Source of the DNA: Bacillota bacterium
GTDB taxonomy: Bacteria > Bacillota > Clostridia > Christensenellales > UMGS416
Assembly (NCBI GenBank): GCA_023421955.1
Contig: JAEZSE010000036.1
Coordinates: forward strand, 1 to 64,000
DNA length: 64,000 bases
Reading direction: 5' to 3'
The position numbers were made by a program, and so were the translations under genes. Positions 16,063 through 24,220 of this stretch are shown one piece after another; the stretch's first letter is position 1; each line of letters starts with the position of its first letter. Under the pieces are notes generated by a model. The model was not told the origin of the DNA. It worked only from the letters and a program-made list of their open reading frames with translations, and did not search any database.

Positions 16063-17658
16063 ATGAAGAAACTGGCGGCCATCCTGTTGGTTCTGGCATT
16101 GGTCGCGCCCCTTTCTGCATGTGGGAGGGGCGGCAAAACGCCTGTTCCGTCGGCCACCGGCACCAATGAGCCCGATGCGGTTACCCAGGTCTCCATTGGC
16201 CTGTGGGATCTTGGGCAGCCGGTCGCCAGCCAGCCATCCGGCCAGATAAAAGAATATATCGCAGAGAAATTCGGCGTTGAATTTGTGGTGTGGCCGGTCA
16301 CAGCGGCGGACTGGAAGGAAAAAATCGCATCCGCTGCCGCGTCGCAGACGCTGCCCGACCTGTTTTCCCATGACGTGTATGAAGACACCGTGGCCTTCCG
16401 CCAGCTCATCGACCAGAAGCTGATCCGTGACATCCCGGAGGAGATTTTCAAGAATTACCCCAAGCTGGGAACGATGATGTACCGATATCGAAACACTGAG
16501 GCCATCGACGGCAAAATGTGGTTTGTACCCCGCGCTGACATGATCAGCCGGTATGACAACGGCAGCACCTTGGCAATCTGGTACCGCCTGGATTGGGCGC
16601 TGGAAAGCAAGCTGCTCACCGCCGGCCAGGCGCCCAGCTGGCAGGAGTTTATGAGCCTGCTTGCCTATTATTCCCGCTGCGATTTGGATGAAAACGGCAG
16701 CGATGACTCCTATGCCATCACCGGCTTTGCCGATGACCTGGGCGGAGTTGGCACTGTGTTTCTTCAAGAGTTCGGTGTGCGCGACTGGGTGCTGCAAGAC
16801 GGCGCATGGGTGCCGGGCTTACTTTCCAATCGGGCCAAGGAAGCTGTGAAGTGGGCAAATCAGGCTTACCGCAGTGGCTATTTGGACCCGGATGGCTTGA
16901 CTCAAAGCCAGGATGAGGCAATTTTGAAGTTCTGCCAGGGCAAGGCGGGCATGTTGGTGGCCGACTGCTCCCCGGCCGGGGCTGAAAAGTTAAAGGCGGC
17001 ATTACAAACCAACTCACCAGGCCTGGATATGGCATCTGCTGTGTCGGTGCTGGCCCAGCCTGTCAACCCGTGGGGCGTTGCTTATCACGACGACACCTCT
17101 TACCGCACCGGCATTGTTTTCAATGCCCAGACCGATGACGGGAAATTGAAAAAAGTGTTTGCAGTAATGGACTGGATGATGGGGGAGGATGGGCAGACCT
17201 ATCTGAACTGGGGCGAGGCCGGCGTGGATTACAACGTGACCGGCGACGGCTTGCAGACGCTTCATAAGGATGAAAACGGCCTGCCCGTCACCTTTGGAGC
17301 GCGCAATGGCGAATGGTCCGCCATGGTTCACATGGCCACCTGGGCCACCGACTTCATGCCGGCAGCCACCGCGGGCGATTACCGGTTTAAATATCTGGAA
17401 ACGTTGAAGAGCTTCTGGTGGCCCAACAACTGGCGCAAGCCGCTGTTTACCCGCCAGATCGCTGACCCCGCTGTGCAAGGGTTTGACGCCGGGCGCGAGG
17501 CTGAGCATGCTCTTGTAGATCTCATCATGCGGTCCGGCGATGTGGAAAAGGATTGGCCCGGCTATGTGGAGGCAATGAAGCAAAAGCTCAATGCAGATGC
17601 CGTGGCGCAGATCGTGAACGATTACGCAAAGCAAAACGGCATCACAGCGGAGGAATAG
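16063..17658 (+). CDS. Extracellular solute-binding lipoprotein (ABC importer type)
   Basis: A 531-residue protein with a lipoprotein signal ending in the lipobox LSAC. The mature part has the fold signature of family 1 solute-binding proteins of the LplA/YtcQ type (WPVTAADWKEKIASAAASQTLPDLF, GKMWFVPRAD, IWYRLDW). Relatives of this size usually bind oligosaccharides. The start at 16063 follows GGAGG with a 5-base gap and puts MKK before the hydrophobic core. No permease or ATPase genes are adjacent, so it is an orphan binding protein or works with a transporter elsewhere. It has its own promoter and terminator. Confidence 0.87.
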   Translation: MKKLAAILLVLALVAPLSACGRGGKTPVPSATGTNEPDAVTQVSIGLWDLGQPVASQPSGQIKEYIAEKFGVEFVVWPVTAADWKEKIASAAASQTLPDLFSHDVYEDTVAFRQLIDQKLIRDIPEEIFKNYPKLGTMMYRYRNTEAIDGKMWFVPRADMISRYDNGSTLAIWYRLDWALESKLLTAGQAPSWQEFMSLLAYYSRCDLDENGSDDSYAITGFADDLGGVGTVFLQEFGVRDWVLQDGAWVPGLLSNRAKEAVKWANQAYRSGYLDPDGLTQSQDEAILKFCQGKAGMLVADCSPAGAEKLKAALQTNSPGLDMASAVSVLAQPVNPWGVAYHDDTSYRTGIVFNAQTDDGKLKKVFAVMDWMMGEDGQTYLNWGEAGVDYNVTGDGLQTLHKDENGLPVTFGARNGEWSAMVHMATWATDFMPAATAGDYRFKYLETLKSFWWPNNWRKPLFTRQIADPAVQGFDAGREAEHALVDLIMRSGDVEKDWPGYVEAMKQKLNADAVAQIVNDYAKQNGITAEE

Positions 17659-17714
17659 AAACCGGCTGCCGGCTCTGTGCTGTCATCCTGCTTTATTTTC
17701 TTGGCAAACTGAGG

Positions 17715-17733
17715 GGCGCGCGAGCGCCTTTTT
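17715..17733 (+). terminator. Terminator after the solute-binding protein
   Basis: GGCGC, GCGA tetraloop, GCGCC, then five T. Confidence 0.85.
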
Positions 17734-17807
17734 CTTCCCCCAAATTGATTGGAACCAAGCGCACTTCTCTTCGTCCAATAAGGCATAGAGAAAGTGAGGG
17801 GTATTAC

Positions 17808-18311
17808 ATGATTAAGCAGATTTTTGTGGCAGGTGTATTGATCGTATTGGCCCTCATCTCCGCCGGCTGTGCCTTGTTTGGCCTGCCGATGGGCAACCCA
17901 AACGCACCGGCGGAAATCGATGTGGTGGAAAATGCCAGCCCCACCGACCGGGCTGAGCCCACCGTGGCGGAAACTGCGAAGCCGGACGCCACGGCCGACA
18001 CCTCCGCCCCCAACGTCATGCCTGCCCGCCCCGGCTCCGGTGCCACTTCCGATCCCTCTGCCCATCTCAATGACCTTGTGGGTACCTGCGGCACCGTCAA
18101 GCAGGTGAACGGCCAGCTGGTGCTGATCGAGCCAGCCGGCGGCGGTGAATTCATGCTGCGCTTCAGTGAACGTACCCGGTGGGATGAGGGTGTGAACCAG
18201 ACCATCGAGGTGGGCAATACGATCACCTGCCAGGTGAAGCCCGAGCCCACACTCACCACACCGGCGCAGGGCGAGGTGTTTTTGGTGACCGGAAACGAAA
18301 AAGCAAAGTAG
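17808..18311 (+). CDS. Small lipoprotein, unknown function
   Basis: A 167-residue protein with a lipoprotein signal (lipobox ISAGC at Cys20). A low-complexity Ala/Pro/Thr linker (to about residue 80) is followed by a compact ~85-residue beta-rich domain (GTVKQVNGQLVLIE, FMLRFSERTRW, ITCQVKPEP) that could be an OB-like or DUF3221-like fold. The start is set by GAGGGG before the ATG at 17808. It lies alone, ended by a bidirectional hairpin shared with the convergent SDR gene. Confidence 0.7.
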   Translation: MIKQIFVAGVLIVLALISAGCALFGLPMGNPNAPAEIDVVENASPTDRAEPTVAETAKPDATADTSAPNVMPARPGSGATSDPSAHLNDLVGTCGTVKQVNGQLVLIEPAGGGEFMLRFSERTRWDEGVNQTIEVGNTITCQVKPEPTLTTPAQGEVFLVTGNEKAK

Positions 18312-18334
18312 ATCAAAACAGCACAAATGCAAAA

Positions 18335-18368
18335 GGGCTGCCGCGCAATTCTGCGCGGCAGCCCCTCA
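18335..18368. terminator. Bidirectional terminator between convergent genes
   Basis: A 13-bp stem GGGCTGCCGCGCA / TGCGCGGCAGCCC with loop ATTC. A-rich sequence on the left and TCATTTT on the right let it serve both the lipoprotein gene and the minus-strand SDR gene. Confidence 0.9.
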
Positions 18369-18406
18369 TTTTGCACCGGGGCGTTGTAGCACCGATGGCG
18401 AACGCT

Positions 18407-19129
18407 TCACCATGGCCACTCGTTGCCCTGATCATCGCGCAGCACGAGCTTACCCTCGTCATGGCTGCCGGAGGGCTCGAGGAAATAGGCCAGGGCCGGT
18501 GCGGCAGCTTCCTCCGGCTCCAGGTTTGCTTCCTCGTTTTTCTCGCCGTGCATATAGGACTTTACCCAGCCGGGGTGGTAGACGCGGAACGTATACCCAT
18601 CCTTTGTAAGATCGTTGAACAGTATGGATACGCCCATGTTCAGGGCACTTTTGCTCATGCAGTAACCAAACCAGCCGGTGCGGTAGCTCTTGCCGATGCT
18701 GCCCGCCTCGCTGGACACATAACACAGGCGCTTCCCTTCCCCTCGGTCCAGCAGCGGCAGGAGCGCCTCGGTGACCCGCAGCGGCCCCAGCGCGTTCACC
18801 TGATAGGCCGCCAGCATCCCGTCATAATCGGGGTTTTGCCGGATGGTGCTCTCCAGCCGGTTGGAGAGGATGCCTGCGTTGCTAATCAGCACATCCAGCG
18901 AGCCGGATTCGCGGCCCACCGCATCCGCTGCCGCCTGAATAGACTCCATATCGCCCACATCCAGCGGCAGGATTGTCAGGGCGTCAGGGTGCTGGCTCTT
19001 CAATGCCGCCAGCTCCGGCCACTGGGGCAGAAATTGCCCTGCGAACACCCGGCAGCCATTCTCCAGAAGCCCCTTTGTCATGGCAAGGCCCAGCCCCCGG
19101 TCGGCGCCGGTGATGAATACGGTCTTCAT
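18407..19129 (-). CDS. Short-chain dehydrogenase/reductase (SDR)
   Basis: A 240-residue classical SDR with the dinucleotide-binding TGADRGLG motif (residues 7-14), NAG at 84-86, and catalytic Ser140, Tyr156 and Lys160 (YCMSK). The post-catalytic YHPGWVKSYMHG is also typical. It reduces or oxidises an unidentified carbonyl or alcohol with NAD(P). It is the second gene of an operon with the ThuA-like gene, which ends one base before this ATG. Confidence 0.9.
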   Translation of the reverse strand: MKTVFITGADRGLGLAMTKGLLENGCRVFAGQFLPQWPELAALKSQHPDALTILPLDVGDMESIQAAADAVGRESGSLDVLISNAGILSNRLESTIRQNPDYDGMLAAYQVNALGPLRVTEALLPLLDRGEGKRLCYVSSEAGSIGKSYRTGWFGYCMSKSALNMGVSILFNDLTKDGYTFRVYHPGWVKSYMHGEKNEEANLEPEEAAAPALAYFLEPSGSHDEGKLVLRDDQGNEWPW

Positions 19130-19130
19130 T

Positions 19131-19769
19131 TTATTCCGCCTTCCCCTCGGCGCACCAGTCCAGCGCGTTGCGCAGCAGCTGCTGGAAGTTGGGGTCCAGC
19201 CACACGGGCACGTTGTGCCCCGGTGTCAGCACGCACACCCTGCCATGGCCTTCTCTCCTTGTCCAGCCAGCAGGGGTGGTGCCGTGCCGCGACGTGGCGG
19301 TCAGGAAAACATCCGCAGGCTGGTCTGCCATGTCCAGGAAATAGTGTTCATCGGGCTCTGTGAAGGCCTGCACCCCGGCGGCCAACCGGTGCCCTGCCTT
19401 GGGCGCGAACGTGACCGGCAGCTGGGCCGGGTGCGCCAGGAAAAGCCCGCCCAGCAGCCTGTGCATGTCTTTCAGGCCGTCATATCCGGCTGTGCCTGAG
19501 TGGACTGTGAGCAAGCCGCCGCCTTCCTGCACATATCGGAGCAGCCTGCCCCGCGTGGCCTCATCAGCCCACTTGGATTCATCGGCAGCGGTGCGGTTGT
19601 CGCTCTTCACCAGCATCACAACGGGGTACTGACTGAAGTCAATCGCTGGGATCTCCGCGCCATCGGTAATAATGTCAAAGTGATAGCCATGCTGCTCCAA
19701 TGGTTTGATACCTTCGCAGGAGACATAGCCAGGGTGCCAGCGGTCGTCGTTCAGGAGAAGGATGTTCAT
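19131..19769 (-). CDS. ThuA-like (trehalose utilisation family) protein
   Basis: A 212-residue protein with the ThuA/class I glutamine amidotransferase-like fold: LRYVQEGGGLLTVHSG, then an HRLLGGLFLAHP segment, and GHGRVCVLTPGHN near the end. ThuA-like proteins occur in sugar-utilisation loci, where they probably act on keto-sugars; a direct reaction is not established for most of them. A strong AAAGGAGG RBS lies 5 bases before the ATG. The operon partner is an SDR, which fits oxidation and reduction of sugar derivatives. Confidence 0.8.
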   Translation of the reverse strand: MNILLLNDDRWHPGYVSCEGIKPLEQHGYHFDIITDGAEIPAIDFSQYPVVMLVKSDNRTAADESKWADEATRGRLLRYVQEGGGLLTVHSGTAGYDGLKDMHRLLGGLFLAHPAQLPVTFAPKAGHRLAAGVQAFTEPDEHYFLDMADQPADVFLTATSRHGTTPAGWTRREGHGRVCVLTPGHNVPVWLDPNFQQLLRNALDWCAEGKAE

Positions 19770-19848
19770 GAGGGCCTCCTTTAGTACTTCAACTTCTGAT
19801 CGAGTTGGTACAGAGCTTGAGCTGTGGAAGCTGGAGAAGGCGATTCCC

Positions 19849-20086
19849 TACCCTCCCTTAAGTCGGTGCGCTTAGCACCGACGGCTAAGGGGGGATGTCG
19901 CTACAGCGACAGGGGGGATTTGTTGGAAGGATTTTTGCTAGCACAGTCGGGACGGAGCCTTAGCAACAGGCCGGGACGGAGCCAGGCCCCTACTGTGTGG
20001 GATTGGGGGCGAAGCTCCCATTATGTAAACTTTTCCCCCTCCCCGCTGAGGGGGGGAGGGGGATGGGGGAGAGGGTGTAACGATAA
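19849..20086. repeat. GC-rich intergenic repeat element (copy A)
   Basis: There is no gene in this ~350-base gap. It contains a long hairpin (CCCTCCCTTA 19851-19860 and GTCGGTGC 19862-19869 pairing with GCACCGAC 19875-19882 and TAAGGGGGG 19886-19894), then TGTCGCT-AC-AGCGACA (19897-19912). Next come pieces GCCGGGACGGAGCC and GGCCCCTACTG shared with the copies at 25.4 and 43.6 kb. Last is a module TTGGGGGC...AAACTT...CCCCCTCCCC / GGGGAGGGGG ending in GAGGGTG, shared with the 25.5 kb copy. Confidence 0.8.
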
Positions 20087-20127
20087 TGGGAACATTCAAG
20101 ATAAGCAGAGTTGTCTCCTGCTTGTTC

Positions 20128-21243
20128 TTACTTCAAATTCTCCGGGTTCAGCGGCTCCAGCTCGGGGAGCACAAACCGGCCGTCCTTGCGCACCAACACA
20201 TCGTCAAACCACATCTCGCCGCCGCCCACTTCCGGCGTTTGCAGCAGCACCAGGTCCCAATGGATGGCCGACACGTTGCCGTTGAAGCACTCGTCATAGG
20301 CCTTGCCCGGCGTGAAGTGGATGGAGCCGGCGATCTTCTCGTCAAACAGCGTGTCCTTCATGGGCTTGGTGATGAATGGGTTCACGCCGATGGCGAATTC
20401 GCCCACGTAGCGGGCGCCTTCGTCGGTGTCCAGGATCTCGTTGATCAGCGTGGTGTTGTTGCAGGTGGCCTCGATGATCTTGCCATCCTTGAACAGGAAG
20501 CTGATGTTTTCATAGGTGAAGCCGTTGTAGATGGCCGGAGTGTTGTAGGTGATGCGGCCGTTCACCGAGTCGCGCACCGGGGCGGCAAACACCTCGCCAT
20601 CGGGGATGTTGAGGTCACCGGCGCACTTGATGGCAGGCAGGCCCTTGATGGAGAAGCTGATGTCGGTGTCTTTGGCTGTGAGGCGCACGCGGTCGGTGCG
20701 GTTCATCAGTTCCACCAGCGGGTCCATCGCCTGTGACATCTTGTTATAGTCCAGGCAGCACACGTCGAAATAGAAATCCTCAAAGGCCTCGGTGCTCATG
20801 TTGGCCTGCATCGCCATGCCCTCGTCGGGGTTCCTCAGCACCACCCAACGGGTGTCGGGCACGCGGATCATGCCGTGCACCTTTTCGTTGTAGAGGCTCA
20901 TATACTGCTTGATCTTCTGCGCGGGGATGTCGGCCATCTCGGCTGCGTTGTTGCCGCCGCGCATGCCGATGTAGCACTGCATCTGCGCCATCAGCGAAGA
21001 GTCATAGGCGGCCATCACCTTGAGCTGCTCCTCGGTGGACTCCATAACGATCGAGCGCGTCACGCGCCGGTCGCGCAGCCACACAAAGGGCACGCCGCCG
21101 GCGGCGTACACTTCCTTCACAAGCTCGCTCACCGTGCTCTTCTGGATGTCGGTGGCCTCAATCAGCACCTTGTCGCCGGGCTTCACCTTGCAGGATTGGG
21201 TCACCAGGTTATGGGCCAGTTTCTTCATTCTGGAATCTGTCAT
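20128..21243 (-). CDS. M29-family metalloaminopeptidase
   Basis: A 371-residue cytoplasmic exopeptidase of the AmpS/AmpT family at its usual length. The likely metal ligands are all in place: Glu217 (DGEVF), Glu282 (GEFAIG), His309 (SIHF), His328 and Asp330 (IHWD). These enzymes remove N-terminal residues from peptides with a two-metal (Zn/Co/Mn) centre. The start at 21243 is preferred because GAGGTG lies 5 bases upstream; the ATG three bases earlier would be too close. Its promoter faces away from that of the VOC gene. Confidence 0.92.
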   Translation of the reverse strand: MTDSRMKKLAHNLVTQSCKVKPGDKVLIEATDIQKSTVSELVKEVYAAGGVPFVWLRDRRVTRSIVMESTEEQLKVMAAYDSSLMAQMQCYIGMRGGNNAAEMADIPAQKIKQYMSLYNEKVHGMIRVPDTRWVVLRNPDEGMAMQANMSTEAFEDFYFDVCCLDYNKMSQAMDPLVELMNRTDRVRLTAKDTDISFSIKGLPAIKCAGDLNIPDGEVFAAPVRDSVNGRITYNTPAIYNGFTYENISFLFKDGKIIEATCNNTTLINEILDTDEGARYVGEFAIGVNPFITKPMKDTLFDEKIAGSIHFTPGKAYDECFNGNVSAIHWDLVLLQTPEVGGGEMWFDDVLVRKDGRFVLPELEPLNPENLK

Positions 21244-21271
21244 CATTGCACCTCGTGTCTCGGATGGCACG

Positions 21272-21300
21272 ATTATACAACCATGCATATCCCGGTGCAA
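21272..21300 (-). promoter_or_regulatory. Promoter of the M29 aminopeptidase
   Basis: Read on the minus strand: TTGCAC (21295-21300), 17-base spacer, TATAAT (21272-21277). Confidence 0.75.
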
Positions 21301-21325
21301 GTCGCCGTCAGGCCCGGGCCATCGG

Positions 21326-21361
21326 TTGCGGCTGCCCGGCCTTCCCGGTATAATAACCGGG
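21326..21361 (+). promoter_or_regulatory. Promoter with a palindrome over the -10 (VOC-MFS genes)
   Basis: TTGCGG (21326-21331), 17-base spacer, TATAAT (21349-21354). The -10 sits inside the perfect inverted repeat CCCGGT (21344-21349) / ACCGGG (21356-21361), a natural place for a repressor to block polymerase. Confidence 0.7.
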
Positions 21362-21399
21362 GAAAGAGCATATTCACCAACTTGTATGGGAGGCATGTC

Positions 21400-21864
21400 A
21401 TGAATCCCTGTGCCATCCGGTTTGTCCACACCAACCTGATTGCCCGAGACTGGCAGGCGCTTGCCCGGTTCTATATCGATGTGTTTGGCTGCACAGTGGC
21501 GCCGCCGGAGCGGCATCTTTCCGGCGGCTGGATCGACCGCATGACCGGCATTCCCGGCGTGCGGATTGATGGTGTCCACCTCACGCTGCCCGGCTATGAG
21601 AATGGCCCCACACTGGAAATTTTTAGCTATTCACCACAGTGGCAGGGAGAAGCAGCACAGGAAATCAACCGGCCGGGCTTCGGGCACATCGCCTTCCATG
21701 TGGACGATGTTTGCAGCGTGCTGGAAAAGCTGCTTGCCAGTGGCGGCTCGATGATGGGCGAAGTGGTTCAAAAGGATTACGAGGGCCTGGGCCGCCTCAC
21801 CGCTGCTTATGCCAGAGACCCGGAGGGCAACATCCTGGAGATTCAGAACTGGAGCAGGCCATAA
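21400..21864 (+). CDS. VOC (glyoxalase/bleomycin-resistance superfamily) protein
   Basis: A 154-residue protein with two beta-alpha-beta-beta-beta modules of the vicinal oxygen chelate fold: RFVHTNLIARDWQALARFY at the N-terminus and FGHIAFHVDDV then RDPEGNILEIQNW in the second half. Metal-ligand positions include His10, His in GHIAFHV and Glu in ILEIQNW. The substrate is unknown; relatives include lactoylglutathione lyase-like enzymes, dioxygenases and antibiotic-binding proteins. GGGAGG lies 6 bases before the ATG. An MFS exporter gene follows 34 bases later, so the pair may handle a toxic small molecule. Confidence 0.85.
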   Translation: MNPCAIRFVHTNLIARDWQALARFYIDVFGCTVAPPERHLSGGWIDRMTGIPGVRIDGVHLTLPGYENGPTLEIFSYSPQWQGEAAQEINRPGFGHIAFHVDDVCSVLEKLLASGGSMMGEVVQKDYEGLGRLTAAYARDPEGNILEIQNWSRP

Positions 21865-21898
21865 CCCCGATCAGAATTACCAGGCAAAGGAGCAACCT

Positions 21899-23137
21899 GT
21901 GAAACTCACATTCAAGCACACCATGCGTGCCTGCTACACAGGCTTCATCACGCAGGCGATAGTCAACAACCTGGCGCCGCTGCTGTTCATCATCTTCCGC
22001 GAGCAGTTTGGCCTTACCTATGAAATGCTGGGCCGGCTGGTTCTGCTGAACTTCGGCACACAGATCTTGGCAGACCTGATCTCCATCAAATATGTGGACC
22101 GCATCGGCCACCGCAGGGCTGCCGTGCTGGCTCATGTGTTGTGCGCCGCCGGGCTCGTCTGTCTGGGTGTGCTGCCGATGCTGCTGTCATCTCCCTTTGT
22201 GGGGCTGATGATCGCCGCGGTGGTCTATGCCATGGGCGGCGGCATCATTGAGGTGCTGATGAGTCCCATTGTGGATTCACTGCCTGGCGAGGCCAAGGCA
22301 TCGGCAATGAGCCTGCTGCATTCCTTCTACTGCTGGGGGCAGATGGCCGTGGTCGCCCTGACAACCTTGCTGCTGCTGGTTATCGGCAATGGGCTTTGGT
22401 ACCTGTTGCCTGTTGCATGGGCCATTGTGCCGCTGCTGAACGCTGTGTTTTTCGGCAAGGTGCCGCTGCCGCCACCGGTGCCCGAGCACCAGAAAATTCC
22501 TCTTCGGAAGCTCATCGGCTCCAGGGCATTTCTGCTGGCGCTGGTGCTGATGCTTTGTGCCGGCGCTTCAGAGCTCACGATGGCGCAATGGGCGTCGCTG
22601 TTTGCCCAGCAGGGCCTGCAGGTGCCCAAGGTGGTTGGTGACCTGCTCGGCCCCTGCCTCTTTGCCGTGCTGATGGGCGTGGGGCGGGCGTTCTATGGCG
22701 TTCGAGGCCACAAGATGAACCTGCGGGGCGTGATGCTGACCTGCGGCGGATTGGCTGTGGTGTGCTATGCGGTCACCGTGTTTGCGCCAAACCCGATCCT
22801 CTCGCTGGCCGGCTGCGCGTTTTGCGGGCTGGCTGTGTGCCTGATGTGGCCGGGCACGCTGAGCCTTACCTCCGCCCGTTTCCCCTTGGGCGGCACGGCT
22901 CTGTTTGGTGCGCTGGCCGTGTTTGGAGACCTGGGCGCTTCCGCCGGGCCTTGGCTCACCGGCTGGGTGTCGGAGCTGGCGCAGGATGGCGGGGCTCTGT
23001 CGTTCATCGGTAAGTCATTTGGATGGGCTTCGGAGCAGGCAGGCCTGAAAACAGGGCTGCTCATCGGGATTGTGTTCCCGCTGCTGCTGGTGGCGGGCCT
23101 GCTGCTTTTGCGCAAGGGCGGCGAAGCAAAGGCGTGA
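21899..23137 (+). CDS. MFS transporter
   Basis: A 412-residue protein with 12 predicted membrane helices. The signature loop between helices 2 and 3 reads DRIGHRRA, and a wide hydrophobic pattern covers both halves. GTG at 21899 with AAAGGAG upstream is the start. Similarity is to the sugar/drug MFS group (FucP/NarK-like topology); no substrate can be named. It is probably cotranscribed with the VOC gene. Confidence 0.87.
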   Translation: MKLTFKHTMRACYTGFITQAIVNNLAPLLFIIFREQFGLTYEMLGRLVLLNFGTQILADLISIKYVDRIGHRRAAVLAHVLCAAGLVCLGVLPMLLSSPFVGLMIAAVVYAMGGGIIEVLMSPIVDSLPGEAKASAMSLLHSFYCWGQMAVVALTTLLLLVIGNGLWYLLPVAWAIVPLLNAVFFGKVPLPPPVPEHQKIPLRKLIGSRAFLLALVLMLCAGASELTMAQWASLFAQQGLQVPKVVGDLLGPCLFAVLMGVGRAFYGVRGHKMNLRGVMLTCGGLAVVCYAVTVFAPNPILSLAGCAFCGLAVCLMWPGTLSLTSARFPLGGTALFGALAVFGDLGASAGPWLTGWVSELAQDGGALSFIGKSFGWASEQAGLKTGLLIGIVFPLLLVAGLLLLRKGGEAKA

Positions 23138-23196
23138 GTTGCCGGTCTTTCTGTTATTTCACCGGCATAAGGTGATATACTGAACAAGGATCCCCC

Positions 23197-24132
23197 ATGG
23201 GGGAAGATCGGATTTCATTGGAAGGGATGTTCAAAGCCATCGAAACCCTACTGAAGACAATCAACGAGCAGTTTGTGGAGGGCTTTTGGTCTGCGTTTCT
23301 CGTGTCGGCGGTGGTGACGGCGCTGGCGATCGTGCTGATCAAGCTCATCGGCCGCGGCCTGGCCAGGTTGTCGGAAAGCGGTCGGTTTGGCACGATCAAC
23401 GCGGCCTATGCCCGCAGGATCCTGGCGGTCGTGGTTACCATCCTGGCCGGCATGTTGATTCTCTCGCAGGTGAAGCCTCTACAGAGCGTGACCAAGTCGC
23501 TGCTGGCCAGCTCCGGCGTGGTAGCCGTGATTGTGGGCTTTGCGGCCCAGCAAGCCATGGCCAACGTGGTGGGTGGCTTTTTCATTTCGGTCTTCAAGCC
23601 CTTCTCCATCTGCGACCGCGTGAAGCTTGTGGATCAGGGCATCGAGGGCATTGTGGAGGATATTTCGCTGCGGCACACCGTGGTGCGCACCTTTGAGAAC
23701 ACCCGGGTGATCGTGCCCAACAGCGTGATGAATTCGGCGATTCTGGAAAACGCCCATTATCAGGATGCCAAGGTTTGCCGGTTCCTGGACATCGGCGTGA
23801 GTTATGATTCCGATCTGGACCGGGCCATGGCCATCATCGCCGGGGAAGTGCGCGCCCACCGCGATTATTACGATAACCGCACCGAGGAAGAGATTGCGTC
23901 CGGCACGCCGGAGGTGGTGGTGCGCCTGGTGGAGTTTGCCGATTCGTCGGTGAAACTGCGCGTAGCTGTGTGGGCGGTGGATGCCAGCACCGCATATGCG
24001 ATGCTTTGCGACCTGCGCTACTCAATTAAGAAGCGGTTTGATGCCGAGGGCATCGAGATCCCTTATCCGCACCGCACGGTGGTGATGAAGCGTTTTACCG
24101 TTGACGGGGTGAAAAACAATTCTCATGAATAA
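23197..24132 (+). CDS. MscS-family small-conductance mechanosensitive channel
   Basis: A 311-residue protein with three N-terminal membrane helices. The pore-lining helix reads GVVAVIVGFAAQQAMANVVGGFF followed by FKPFSICDRV, the MscS hallmark; the cytoplasmic vestibule domain carries VVRTFENTRVIVPNS. It releases osmolytes on hypo-osmotic shock. The ATG at 23197 has AAGGAT 5-6 bases upstream. A possible TATACT -10 lies at 23176-23181. Confidence 0.93.
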   Translation: MGEDRISLEGMFKAIETLLKTINEQFVEGFWSAFLVSAVVTALAIVLIKLIGRGLARLSESGRFGTINAAYARRILAVVVTILAGMLILSQVKPLQSVTKSLLASSGVVAVIVGFAAQQAMANVVGGFFISVFKPFSICDRVKLVDQGIEGIVEDISLRHTVVRTFENTRVIVPNSVMNSAILENAHYQDAKVCRFLDIGVSYDSDLDRAMAIIAGEVRAHRDYYDNRTEEEIASGTPEVVVRLVEFADSSVKLRVAVWAVDASTAYAMLCDLRYSIKKRFDAEGIEIPYPHRTVVMKRFTVDGVKNNSHE

Positions 24133-24220
24133 ATCAGAATTCCTATGGCAAATTGAAGCAAATTAGTTTATAATTGGGGAACACACATTCTACAATCAAA
24201 CAACAAGTGAGGTGCCAGCC

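Noticed and set aside
16063..17658. Part of a full sugar ABC transporter operon
   Set aside because: No permease or ATPase genes adjoin; promoter and terminator enclose the single gene.
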